Source: Adiantum capillus-veneris | Lineage: Eukaryota; Streptophyta; Polypodiopsida; Polypodiales; Pteridaceae | NCBI GenBank assembly: GCA_014529385.2 | Contig: CM043960.1 | Coordinates: 71,053,410 to 71,117,409, forward strand | Length of the DNA stretch: 64,000 nucleotides | Reading direction: 5' to 3' | Part shown: piece by piece, positions 35,338 to 44,589 of the stretch | Numbering within the stretch: the first letter of the stretch is position 1 | How the letters are laid out: each line of letters opens with the position of its first letter | Made by a program: the position numbers and the translations under genes | The notes under the pieces: generated by a model | The model's database searches: none | What the model saw: only the letters and a program-made list of their open reading frames with translations | What the model was told of the DNA's origin: nothing

Positions 35338-35340
<3 letters not shown>
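35165..35340 (+). mobile_element. LINE 3' UTR fragment (H)
   Basis: Only the end of the 3' UTR is present: GTACCCAGACATGG..., the signature at about 35281-35335 and a (CATTT)3 tail running into (TC)n. It begins, right at the preceding array, with a (TAC)5...(GTA)6 inverted repeat (35163-35202) that would form a hairpin. Confidence 0.85.

Positions 35341-35400
<60 letters not shown>
35341..35400. repeat. (TC)n array after LINE H
   Basis: 60 bp of TC ending the LINE cluster. Confidence 0.97.
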
Positions 35401-35406
<6 letters not shown>

Positions 35407-35730
35407 ACACAGAAGAGGAGTACAGAGAAAGATTAAAGCTTTTGTTCGCTGAATTTAGTCTAGAGTCAGCAAATGAATAAATAAATCACTGATTTTCATC
35501 AAAAATCAGCAAAAGCAATTAAAATCCACCGATTGTCAGCACTTCCGCTGCTAAATTGCTGAATTTTGTCAAAAATCAGCGAGAAGCACATTAAATTTCA
35601 CCTGAAACATGCTCATGAGAAGAAAATGATCAGTTAAACAGTTATTTCATCAAAACTTGCATGAAACAGTAATTGTCCGACTCTGACCAGCCTATAGGTG
35701 TGCACACGGTCCATTTCGTAGCCAAGCCGG
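35401..35730 (-). other. Internal stub of LTR element Q, non-coding
   Basis: AT-rich DNA with repeated ATCAGCAAAA/ATCAGCGAGA motifs between the LINE cluster and the primer site at 35731. No domain. Confidence 0.4.
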
Positions 35731-35742
35731 CTCTGATACCAT
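35731..35742 (-). other. Primer binding site (tRNA-iMet type) of element Q
   Basis: Minus strand reads TGGTATCAGAGC, the standard plant primer site complementary to initiator Met tRNA, directly next to an LTR end (TTTCA). Confidence 0.85.
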
Positions 35743-36135
35743 GAAACGAACGCATGATTCATGAAGTGGATTTCCCGGCTATTTGGACCGCCTACAGACA
35801 CACGTCGGACGAACCACTAGACCATAGCCACCATCTGGCAGCTCCCCCGTGTTGGGGCAAGCGTCCGTGGACATAGGCGTGCACCTGTAAGACCGAGCGT
35901 CCCATACCACCTAGCCTCACCTCTTCGAGGTGACCTCGCACACTCCTAGCCTCGTGGGCTAACCACTAGCACTCTGCCAGTGGGAGTCAATAACTGCAAA
36001 TGAGGCCTTGGCCTCGCTTTTATAATAATGGCCGGCCACACTCGCCGAGTTCACACTACGTCCGCCCAAACACTGGACGCCCATCCCGACGGCGTCTGGG
36101 CTAGATCCCCTCTCCTATGAGCGGAACAAAACAAC
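35743..36135 (-). repeat. Probable 5' LTR of element Q
   Basis: About 390 bp from the primer site to a TG-type end (TGTTGTTTTGTTCC on minus); ends TGTT...TTTCA. On minus a TATA box TATTATAAAAG lies at about 36041-36051. The matching 3' LTR is not in the window. The right boundary is estimated. Confidence 0.6.
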
Positions 36136-36554
36136 ATGTATAGAAAGTACCATCTGGATTTATGTGCTTGATTGATGAGCAAGTGGAGAGCATTACCAAC
36201 AAGATGAGAAAAGAGGAAAGATCAAATGCTTGATTGTGGGGGCTTGTGCGGCCCCATTTTTCTGTGTGTCGGGATCAGTGCAAGATGAGAGAAGAGGAAA
36301 AATCAAGTACTTGATTCTAGGAGCTTGTGTGGCCCCAGGTTGCTGTGTGTCGGGATCAGTGCTTTTTCCTACTTGGGTTTAAATTGGGGATTGGTGGAAT
36401 TGGGGAAGAGGAAAAGAAATGAGTAGGCCTCACTTGACCTCTTGCAACAATAGCCACTATCCTCTGCTGTAAACAGCAGAATGTGTGCAGATTCCCTCAA
36501 AGCCTTGAGCACCACAAGCAACAGAAACGTGAAACCCTGTAACTAGGAGAGAAA
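36136..36554. other. Unassigned DNA with an ~81-bp imperfect duplication
   Basis: No gene. Segment 36202-36282 (AAGATGAGAAAAGAGG...GGGATCAGTGC) is repeated at 36283-36363. It runs up to the tail of LINE R. Confidence 0.5.
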
Positions 36555-36808
36555 ATGAGATGAAATGAAATGAAACGAAATGTTTATTTACATCTACAAT
36601 AGGCCTAAAAGACCTGTGAGACCAGAAATTTATATCATCGTAATATGCTCTAAATGTCGCGTACAAAACATACAAAAGACTAAAGTAACAAACACTAAAA
36701 TGTGAGCAAAACAGTCCGCCAGTAGAGCCAGCTGGTGGCCTGTCTGCCAAGCCTGATATCCTCAGTGGGCTGCCCCTGCAAGTACCATCACCTCAACACG
36801 TTGCATCC
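36555..36808 (-). mobile_element. LINE R, 3' end
   Basis: Read on minus, ends with a diverged form of the family signature (AGGCCTATTGTAGATG...) and a CATTTCATTTCATCTCATTTTCTC tail region without a long (TC)n. Continues to the right across the solo LTR. Confidence 0.75.
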
Positions 36809-37347
36809 TGTAGCAGGAAAAGTGTGTCGTGCTCTCTACTGTGGGTGCTCCTCACTGCAATATGCGTGAAACCTCACTCCAACAAAAAGAAAACACGACA
36901 CAGCAATGGAACAAGCAACTCAAACACACAACAATAGACTCAGAACACCATGGAACTCAACTAATCATGGAACCAGTCCAGACTCTAGCTGGCAGCACAC
37001 TCAGCTCCCAAGCCCAGGACTCACAGGTACAATGGGCTATCGAGGCTCCAATGTGTAGGGAATGTGCAGGTGTGTGGTGCTACGCACAAGACACAAGATT
37101 CAAGACGCTAGACCATAGAAAGCAGATGATGCCTCAACGAATAGAATAAATCATACATATACAATCATGAACATTGAAGACTCTATCTCCAATCTTTGGT
37201 GGTGATGTGATCTGACCACGATGTCGATTAGACCACCACTTGTACCACTGCCACGTGTCACTGCCAAGGCGAGAGTCCATCTAGTGTGAACTTCAGACCA
37301 ACCGTGACTAACTGCTTGCCTGTGCAAGTGACACTAGTTCTGCTACA
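36809..37347 (-). mobile_element. Solo LTR of the A/B Gypsy family
   Basis: 539 bp, TGTAGC...GCTACA, matching the LTRs of A and B in minus orientation, flanked by CATCC (36804-36808) and CATCA (37348-37352), a target duplication with one mismatch. No internal sequence on either side. It splits LINE R. Confidence 0.85.
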
Positions 37348-37775
37348 CATCATGACGTCAATCTCCTTTGTAAAGGATCTCATAGGAGCTACTCTCTGCC
37401 TTTCAATAATGGCTTGTATGCGGAAATGATAGATGTGTCAGTGACATGGTCTGTGAGTGGTACAAGGGCGTTGAGAGCTACTTATCTCTGTAGCTCTATC
37501 TTGAAGAGTCTGATGAGCTGCAAACTGACATTTCCAAGGGTCCTGCTGAGAGCTACTGCCCTATAAGGAGATTGTCACCTGCCTCTAAATAGGTCCTCTG
37601 CTAAGGCGTGTAGAACTCCATGATAAAGCATGTCTCGCCCTGCAAAGCTCCACCAAGAATAACCCTAGGCATCTCTGGTCAGTGATGGATCGCATAGCCT
37701 GCATCCTGCTGCTCTCGAGGTATTGAGGTGTATCTACCTATCTCTATCTCGAGGCCCCAAGCTGTCCTATGACAC
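37348..37775 (-). pseudogene. LINE R, ORF2 C-terminal end and 3' UTR (middle piece)
   Basis: On minus the first bases (TCATAGGACAGCTTGG...) pick up the LINE frame just after the THRMGLD block of the next piece, corresponding to CAIGQIRTSSHQLGIE of LINE D; a CRLC motif follows. The rest is decayed coding and UTR. Many stops. Confidence 0.6.
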
Positions 37776-38415
37776 TATCACAACACGGCCACCACGTGCC
37801 AATAGAAAAGAAAAGACTGAACACACTTTTAGCACTTCAATATAACAACTGAACTGACAGAGAGAGACGACACGCGACACGGAGTGGCAGAATTCCACCC
37901 CAGAGAGTATTGGCCCCAAACCTTGGCGCCCCTTTCGGTATTTCTTTATATTGCATCAACACAGTACAAACTCTGCACCTTCTCCAGGAAGCATGCTAGA
38001 GAATGAGCCCTAACCTTATATTTAAAGGCCCTTGGCCTAAAAAGCAATTATAGTGAAAAGCCTTCAAACTCAAAAGCATCTGGACCAAAAGCAAAGCCAA
38101 AAAGATACCAACGTAATTCACGGAAATCCGTACAGCCTGCCACATCATCAGCCAGCACAAAACACGGAATTTTGTACAGCTTGCCACGTCATCCTGCCAG
38201 CGCAATTTCGGAAATCTACCACATCATCAGTTTTTGCGTGTGCGGGTCCTGCTTTATTTTAATCCTTTATGTCACTTGGGGCCCCATCGAACGGGGTCCC
38301 CATAAGTTGGTAGGACTTCTTCTGTTACTTGTTCTTCTTAGGGTTTAGGCCCCTCGACCACATCTGTAAGTTGGCTCCCTTCTTTAGGCTTTGACACGTC
38401 AGCAGTTTGTTACAT
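37776..38415 (-). repeat. 3' LTR of element O
   Basis: About 640 bp, matching 40081-40731; minus strand opens ATGTAACAAACTGC and closes TTGTGATA. Confidence 0.88.
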
Positions 38416-38428
38416 CTCCCCTTCTTGA
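38415..38428 (-). other. Polypurine tract of element O
   Basis: Minus strand reads CAAGAAGGGGAG immediately 5' of the 3' LTR. Confidence 0.75.
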
Positions 38429-38521
38429 AAGAGAGTAATCGTTCGCGATTACAACATATCTGCAAAACACCTCAAGTTAGCTCGAAAATTTCCGAGGGAC
38501 AATCAGTTTTCTCTTTTTATT

Positions 38522-38618
38522 AAGGAGTTAGCTTCTCCTTTCTGCTCTTTTGATCAAGGAGTTAGCTTCTCCTTTCGGCTGTTTTGATCAAGGAGTTAGC
38601 TTCTCCTTTCTTCCCGAT
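38522..38618. repeat. 34-bp tandem repeat, three copies, in element O
   Basis: Copies start at 38522, 38556 and 38590 (AAGGAGTTAGCTTCTCCTTT...). Each unit contains the inverted pair AAGGAG/CTCCTT. Confidence 0.88.
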
Positions 38619-38827
38619 GGGAACTCTTGATATTCCAGCGTAGTAAAAGTAGCCATCACACCCAGACCGTACTGATCTTCCACGGGTGTCTTGATGCACT
38701 AAAAAAATTACATACCGAGGCAATCTCATCCAATTAGGAATATTCAGTAATTGGCACATCACAATGCAACGCAAATGCTCACATATGCATGTTACAAGAC
38801 AGAGAAACATAAAGCCGCCGATTGACA

Positions 38828-39180
38828 ATCCCCCCGCAAATAACCATCGAGGTCCGAGCCATGAGCTGTTCAACGACTCCCTCATCACTCCTCCCGCAAA
38901 TAACCTAAAAAGATCCGGGCCATGCGATATAGAGGTTTTCCAACCAAACGCCCCCGAGACTGCAGCCTGCGTCGTTTGGAGGTGCTGAGAGTAACCACTG
39001 CTCAGACTTGTTAATGCTCCCTCCGTAAATAACCATGCAAGTCCGGGCCATGAGTAACAACAACAATACTCCCCCCGTAAATAACCACAAGGGTCCAGGC
39101 CATGAGTAAAAACAACAGTTTTCAATCATTCAATACTCCCCCCGCAAATAACCACAAGGGTCCGGGCCATGAGTATGAAC
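38828..39180. repeat. Five degenerate ~40-bp repeats in element O
   Basis: Units of the form CCCCGCAAATAACC...GTCCGGGCCATGAGT start near 38830, 38891, 39017, 39069 and 39137. Confidence 0.8.
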
Positions 39181-40067
39181 CAGCATTCTCAAACATCTTT
39201 TCTCACTACTCCACCAAAGAGTAAAATCACCAATCATTGAAACCAGTATTAAAACCAGAGTCAAACAATTCAAATCGGCACCAAAACAGGTCCAAAACAG
39301 ATACCATCCATTTCAAACAAATTCCAAACAGGATCACCAAACAAGTTCAAACAGAACTCAAACTTAAAAAGCAATCTCGACATCAGTCGAGCTCGAAAAG
39401 TCGATTGACTTTCCATCCTAAAACCTGCACCAAAAATTAGGGTTAGGTTCATTCCATAAGGTCGTAGCCGAGCGCAGCATGGTCTATCAGCTCTTGGACA
39501 GATAGTGTTTCTTTGGTGGCAATGGGAGTCCCAAGATAGCAATCGCACCGATCTTCCAAGGTTATCAACTCAAGAAGAGACATCTATTGAGAGACGTCAA
39601 GAAATTTCAAGATATAATCTGTTAGGGTTGCCAAGGCAAGCATTTCAGAATACCCCACTCTGCCAGAAGTTGCACTCCGAAGAAAGATGTCAGAAACCAT
39701 ATAACTTCGGGCAATTTTTTTCTTTTTATTTTTTTCCTTAAAAGCTTGCCAAGTACTTGGAGTATGTTGCTTGGTAGCTGTAGACATCAACATCTGCATG
39801 GCACTGCTTCTGAGAAAAACAATGACTTGAAAAAAATCTGGATCCTTCTCTTGCAAGTGATCTTAATTGGCTTATGCCCTGTAAGACATGAGCGGTGAAG
39901 AGAGAAGCGTGCGCGATGCGCGATGAAGTAAGGGTGGGACTGGCTAATAAGTCCGGGCTGGAGGGTTGGAGGGCCAAGATACCTCCAAGAAATTCCAAAA
40001 AGTCTCTACTTTGCTCTGTCTACTCTTTTGTAGGACCGGTATGCTTTCAAAAAAGCACACGCCTAAT

Positions 40068-40079
40068 GCTCTGATACCA
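40068..40079 (-). other. Primer binding site (tRNA-iMet type) of element O
   Basis: Minus strand TGGTATCAGAGC, one base from the 5' LTR end. Confidence 0.9.
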
Positions 40080-40080
40080 C

Positions 40081-40731
40081 TATCACAAGACGACCACCAC
40101 GTGCCAATAGAAAAGAACAGATTGAACAGACTTTTAGCACTTCAATATAACAACTTAAACTGAAAGCGAGACGACACGCGACAGTGGCAGAATTCCACCC
40201 CAGAGAGTATAGGCCGCAAACCTTGGCGCCCCTTTCGGTCTTTCTTTATATTGCATCAACACAGTACAAGCCGGTACTCCAAACTCTGCACCTTCTCCAA
40301 GAAGCATGCCAAAGAATGAGCCCTAACCTCATATTTAAAGGCCCTTGACCTAAAAAGCAATTACAATGAAAAGCCTTCAAACTCAAAAGCATCTGGTCCA
40401 AAAGCAAAGCCAAAAAGCTGCCAGCGTAATTCACGGAAATCCATACAGCCTGATACGTCCTCAGCCAACGCAAAACAAGGAATTCCGTACAGCTTGCCAC
40501 GTCATCTTGCCAGCGCAATTTTTGAAAATCTGCCGCGTCATCAATTTTTGCGTGTATGCGGGTCCTGCTTTATTTTAATCCTTTGTCACTTGGGGCCCCA
40601 TCGAACAGGGTCCCCATAAGTTGGTAGGACTTCTTCTGTTACTTGTTCTTCTTAGGGTTTAAACCCTCTCGGCCACATCTGTAAGTTGGCTCCCTTCTTT
40701 AGGCTTTGACACGTCAGCAGTTTGTTACATA
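40081..40731 (-). repeat. 5' LTR of element O
   Basis: 651 bp, near-identical over most of its length to 37776-38415; flanked outside by GACAC. Confidence 0.88.
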
Positions 40732-41078
40732 GACACATCAAGGCCCATGCGATGGGTGAGAATACATGTTTCTTGGCCGTAAAATAAATCCATCCTCGAA
40801 AATGCTTTCTGTAAAAAGCCATTTTCTCCCCCAACTCCCAAGGAGAAGTCATCCATGTCCTCTATATCAATCTGTGCGACATCTGGTCTGATGATCTTTT
40901 TGATCTCTAAACGTTTGAATGCAATTGATGGTGTCCCCAAGGAGTACCAAAAGGGTCCATAGTAAAGCCATTCAGCTGATACCACGCTAACATCTGTGCA
41001 TACCAACATCTAGAGCCTCCCCCATGGTGAGTTGTCGAGACAACTGAAGGGCCAATCTAGCATAACGATGACCTAGCA
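40732..41078 (-). pseudogene. LINE R, ORF2 C-terminal fragment
   Basis: On minus: RYARLAL and LSRQLTMGE, corresponding to KYTRLALESSRQLALQGD of LINE D; then a segment matching the PPFQYSLDAP region, KKIIRPDV and a THRMGLDV end matching DTHLSHGLRC. The frame is broken. The 5' side stops at about 41078, so R is 5' truncated. Confidence 0.75.
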
Positions 41079-41760
41079 CTTTATTAAAAAAATGGCTTCC
41101 CAAGAGCCAAATTTACAGAAAAACCCTTTTAGGTGAAGTTGACCCCCCCCCGGGGGGGAATGGCACTTGGGCACTCTTGTAGCTCATCTAGCTTCGCATG
41201 GGGAGAATTACGTCATTTCCCCCAAAAGGGATCGGATTCAAAATAACAGCATAGGAAGGGGAGCATTATCTCCCCATCCGCCTATGCAGAGCACCCAAGT
41301 ACCGAGGTACAATTTCACCAAGGAGCTTCGCCACAGGCACGTGCCCTGCGGTTCCATCCCTCGAGTGCGGATCACGCCATACCCAGAAGGGCATCCGCTT
41401 CCCGCGAGCCTCCAAATCAAGGAGGATAACCGTCCTTTCTTCAGGGTCCAGCGAAGGGTCGACATCCCCACTAACGTATTAAGTGCCCAATAGAGGGTGT
41501 AGAACTAGGTACTAACACATGCTCCAAACACAACACACACCACACGCACACACACATGAGCATACATCAACACAAAGTTCAACGTACTAAGTTTCTGTCA
41601 TGACTCCGGAGATCAAGGGCAGACTCAACCATAATGAAGCCTAGCACTAAAACAAGCATTAAATCGAAAAAATTAGCACAAAAATGGATAGCAGAACCAT
41701 CGAGTTAGCGGATCAACCATCGAGTTAGCGGCCTATGCTCAACCAAAGTTCTCAAGGCAA
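41079..41760. other. Unassigned DNA
   Basis: Contains a poly-A/T-rich edge, a CCCCCCCCCGGGGGGG palindrome-like run (41143-41159) and open frames on both strands of 41167-41493 without recognisable motifs. CA-rich stretch near 41526-41562. Confidence 0.35.
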
Positions 41761-41772
41761 CCAACAATTTGT

Positions 41773-42282
41773 TTGGCTTCAGATTGTGAAGCCAAAAGCA
41801 AATGGACGAGTTTGCTAGAGGACAGAGACAAAGGTAAGCTTGACAAGGATGGCAGTACCAGTACTCAGTTAGCTCCCTCGGTACCCACGAGATCCGACAA
41901 CCATTGTTATACATGTGACAAGCCGCTTTGTTTGGCTCAGGAGTTTGAAGCCAAAGGCAAAAGCAAGAACTCACAGGAAGGCAAAGACAAAGGCAAGCTA
42001 GACACAGAATACGGTAATAAAGATTTGACAGAGGAGATTGGCATGGCACACGTGGTGGTGGCGAATGGCCTCGACATCAGATTTCTAGTCAAAGTGCAAG
42101 TGTCACCAATAGCTTCAACCAAAGAGAGGCTTGTGAGTGGCAAAGAGGAGCAAGTAATGCTCCCTACAATAATTTGGACCCTTGTGTTGGAGTTCAAGTT
42201 ATCGGTGTTTGAACCCGTAGGTCGAAGTTCAAGGCCCATGCATCTGGCAGGGAACCAATCAAACGTATCTAAAACACTATGA
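41773..42282 (+). pseudogene. Hypothetical open frame, probably element-derived
   Basis: 169 codons rich in Lys, Asp and Ser, with an imperfect internal repeat (DKGKLDKDG and DKGKLDTEY; DCEAKSK and EFEAKGKSK). I recognise no domain. It lies upstream of a polypurine-like tract and an LTR start (42580-42590), so it is probably the decayed 3' coding end of an LTR element. The alternative is a chance open frame. Confidence 0.3.
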
Positions 42283-42589
42283 ATGAGTGCACCAATCCAT
42301 TGTTGTTGGTCGGATTATGGACAAAATTGTTTCAAAGTTCATTATCTGGAAAGTATTTTCGGACGTGATATGTTCACAGTTCATGAATGGGGATTCTTGG
42401 ACGTAGTTTGGTCTACAGGTCAATTTTCCAAAAGGCAACCGATGCTCAAGATGGCATTCTTCTAAGGTACAATGTTGAGGGTAGCAAATCCGAGGTGTAT
42501 CCAACAAGGAGCTGTTACTAGGGTGTCCATAGTAGCTTTTTCATCGACTTGGTCTCACAATTGATGTCCACTATGAGCTGCAAAGAGGG

Positions 42590-42771
42590 TGTTGGAGTTT
42601 TGGCATCTCAAGTAAACTGCCCAATGTGATCCCGTTATTTACTTTGGCTTTTAGGTATTTTATTTACTTATTTGTCAAAGTCTGGGAAATTTACTAAGGT
42701 TGCTATATAAGCAACCCTCGGTCCCCATTGTATGATCATCAAATTCATTACCAAGGTTGGTCGGTTTAGGA

Positions 42772-42773
<2 letters not shown>
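42590..42773 (+). repeat. Probable truncated 3' LTR (unknown LTR element)
   Basis: Starts TGTTGGAG right after the purine tract GCAAAGAGGG (42580-42589), with a TATA box GCTATATAAGC at 42701-42711. It is cut by the (TC)n array at 42774. Confidence 0.55.

Positions 42774-42827
<54 letters not shown>
42774..42827. repeat. (TC)n array
   Basis: 54 bp of TC interrupting the LTR start. Confidence 0.97.
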
Positions 42828-42830
<3 letters not shown>

Positions 42831-43248
42831 CACGCAGCCCCACCCCTAGCGCTCTCTCTGCAAGGCTTACACACTGCCACGCAGCCCCACTCCTCGTGCT
42901 CTCTCTGCCCACGCTGCTGCATTTCGTAAGTAAAAGGCTTACATTGTTCCCCCTCCTGCCCACGCTGCTGCAAGGCTTACACAGCTCCCCTCCTGCCCAT
43001 GCTGCTGAAATTCGTAAGTAAAAAGGCTTATACAGCCCCCCGCCCCCTTTTGCCCACACGGCTGCAGTTCGTAAGGAAGGCTTACGCAAAACATTAAAGC
43101 AGTAAAGCTTACGCAATAAATTACACCCAGTATGTGGACTTGCGTAGCAACAAATGGTAGGGAGGCGGAACCTACAGGCAAGGAGGCGGAACCTACACTA
43201 AAGCACCAAGGACAGCAAGGATAAGGTCGTAGCACTCAAACAGCAGCA

Positions 43249-43253
<5 letters not shown>
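42828..43253 (+). other. Repeated leader-like segment between two (TC)n arrays
   Basis: Contains four degenerate copies of GCCCACGCTGCTGCA with AAGGCTTACA (near 42907, 42958, 42995 and 43052), some with TTCGTAAGTAAAAGG, plus a doubled GGAGGCGGAACCTACA (43157, 43182). It may be the outer leader of LINE E or a separate fragment. Confidence 0.5.

Positions 43254-43328
<75 letters not shown>
43254..43328. repeat. (TC)n array at the 5' side of LINE E
   Basis: About 75 bp of TC. Confidence 0.97.
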
Positions 43329-43334
<6 letters not shown>

Positions 43335-43588
43335 TTGCAAGACAGCAATACCACAATGTTCAGCACGGAGTTCCTAGCGTTTCCTTCACAAAGAACCGTT
43401 GCATCAGCATCTGTCTGTTAGCCCAGTGTTGCATTAGCATATTGCATTAGGTTCGTGCAACCGAAAGTAAATACCATTCCGGCAACGGAGTGGGGGCCCC
43501 TTGGAGGGGGGTCTGGGACACCATCTGGTGTATGTCTTCTGCGAAATGGTAAGTGAGCCCGATACATCTCTTGAACAACAAAACATGG

Positions 43589-44553
43589 AAGCAATCTCCT
43601 CTGCACAGGACCCTGCACACGACACGGAAGCCGTCAATATCTCACCTGTTTGCAAGTCGCGTGCAAAGGCAACCTTCATGCTCACGAACAAGCGGATGGC
43701 GCAGATGGAGAGGGAATGAAGGAGTGGAAAACAGCAATGGAAGGATGGTGGAAGGAGAAGGCCAACCTCCTTCAGATAGTCTTCAATGAAGGCGCACAAT
43801 GGAAGAAGGAGAAAGAGAGCCTTAACGCAGAAATACAGACACTCAAAGAAGAAGTCTCGGCCCTCAAACAAGAGAACCCAAACGGCGAGATACGGACACT
43901 CAAAAAAGAAGTCTCAGCCCTTAAACAGGAGCTTGCTGATAGAGTAAGCAGTGGACTAGAGGAAGGCGAATTTCAGCCCTCGGTAATAGATGAAATCAAG
44001 GAAATCAAGGAACAGATAAGGATAATCACAGAGGAAGAGAAACTGAGTGTGACAAAGATAGCTTCATGGGCAGAGATGATAACTAGGACAAAGAAAAAGG
44101 CAGACGAGGCCGAAAAATGGACCGACGCTTATCAACATGACCCTCGAAGAGGAACAAAGAGGGCGGATGCGAGTACTACATGTGAGAGTGACCGGTCTCA
44201 AGGACATAAACAATGTGGAGAAAGAGGTCACAAGCCTTACATCCATGATGGGGATGGAGAAGCCTTTGCACACAAAGGCGTGGAGGGTTGGTAAGAAAAG
44301 TGATGGCACGAGAGAGTCTTCAAAGGGGAGAGCTCTCATACTACGCTTCCCCTCGTTGGAAGAGAAGAAGGAATTCTTGAGGAAGAGGCCTACTCTCAAA
44401 AAGACAGGTATTTTCCTCGGTGATGACCTGGCTCTCTCACAACTCGCACATATGAGAGAGGTAATGCCAGAGATTACAGCGGCAAGGGAGAAGGGAAAGA
44501 TAGCCTTTTACAGAGATGGACCGGTGGTGATTTTAGAGCCGCGCACTGCATGA
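43589..44553 (+). pseudogene. LINE E ORF1: coiled-coil protein, frameshifted
   Basis: The N-terminus (NKRMAQME near 43690) matches TSKRMTAIE of LINE D, then shifts frame into a long coiled coil with two near-identical EIRTLKKEVSALKQE units, SWAEMITRTKKKADEAEKW, and, after a second shift near 44130, LHVRVTGLKD through RFPSLEEKKEFLRKRPTL and GDDLALSQLAHMRE to a stop at 44551. It keeps the base that D lost near 29888. Confidence 0.82.
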
Positions 44554-44589
44554 CGGTGCGAGACCTATGGGACCACACTGAAGATAGCT

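Larger units (their letters stand above)
37776..40731 (-). mobile_element. Non-autonomous LTR retrotransposon (O)
   Basis: Two LTRs of about 640-650 bp flank only 1.65 kb. The minus strand has a tRNA-iMet primer site TGGTATCAGAGC (40068-40079) one base from the 5' LTR and a polypurine tract AAGAAGGGGAG directly before the 3' LTR. The 5-bp duplication GACAC (37771-37775 and 40732-40736) is perfect, and LINE R coding resumes across it. The interior has no gag or pol, so the element depends on proteins of another family. Its interior is built of short tandem repeats. Confidence 0.88.

Noticed and set aside
36829..37149. Plus-strand 106-codon open frame
   Set aside because: It lies antisense within a solo LTR whose ends and flanking duplication are clear.
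38828..39180. CRISPR-like direct repeats
   Set aside because: Repeats are degenerate, spacing is irregular (about 52-126 bp), the genome is plant-like and no cas gene is present; they are interior repeats of LTR element O.
41167..41493. 108-codon open frame with balanced composition
   Set aside because: No recognised motif, an overlapping minus-strand frame of similar quality, and no conserved context; kept only as unassigned DNA.
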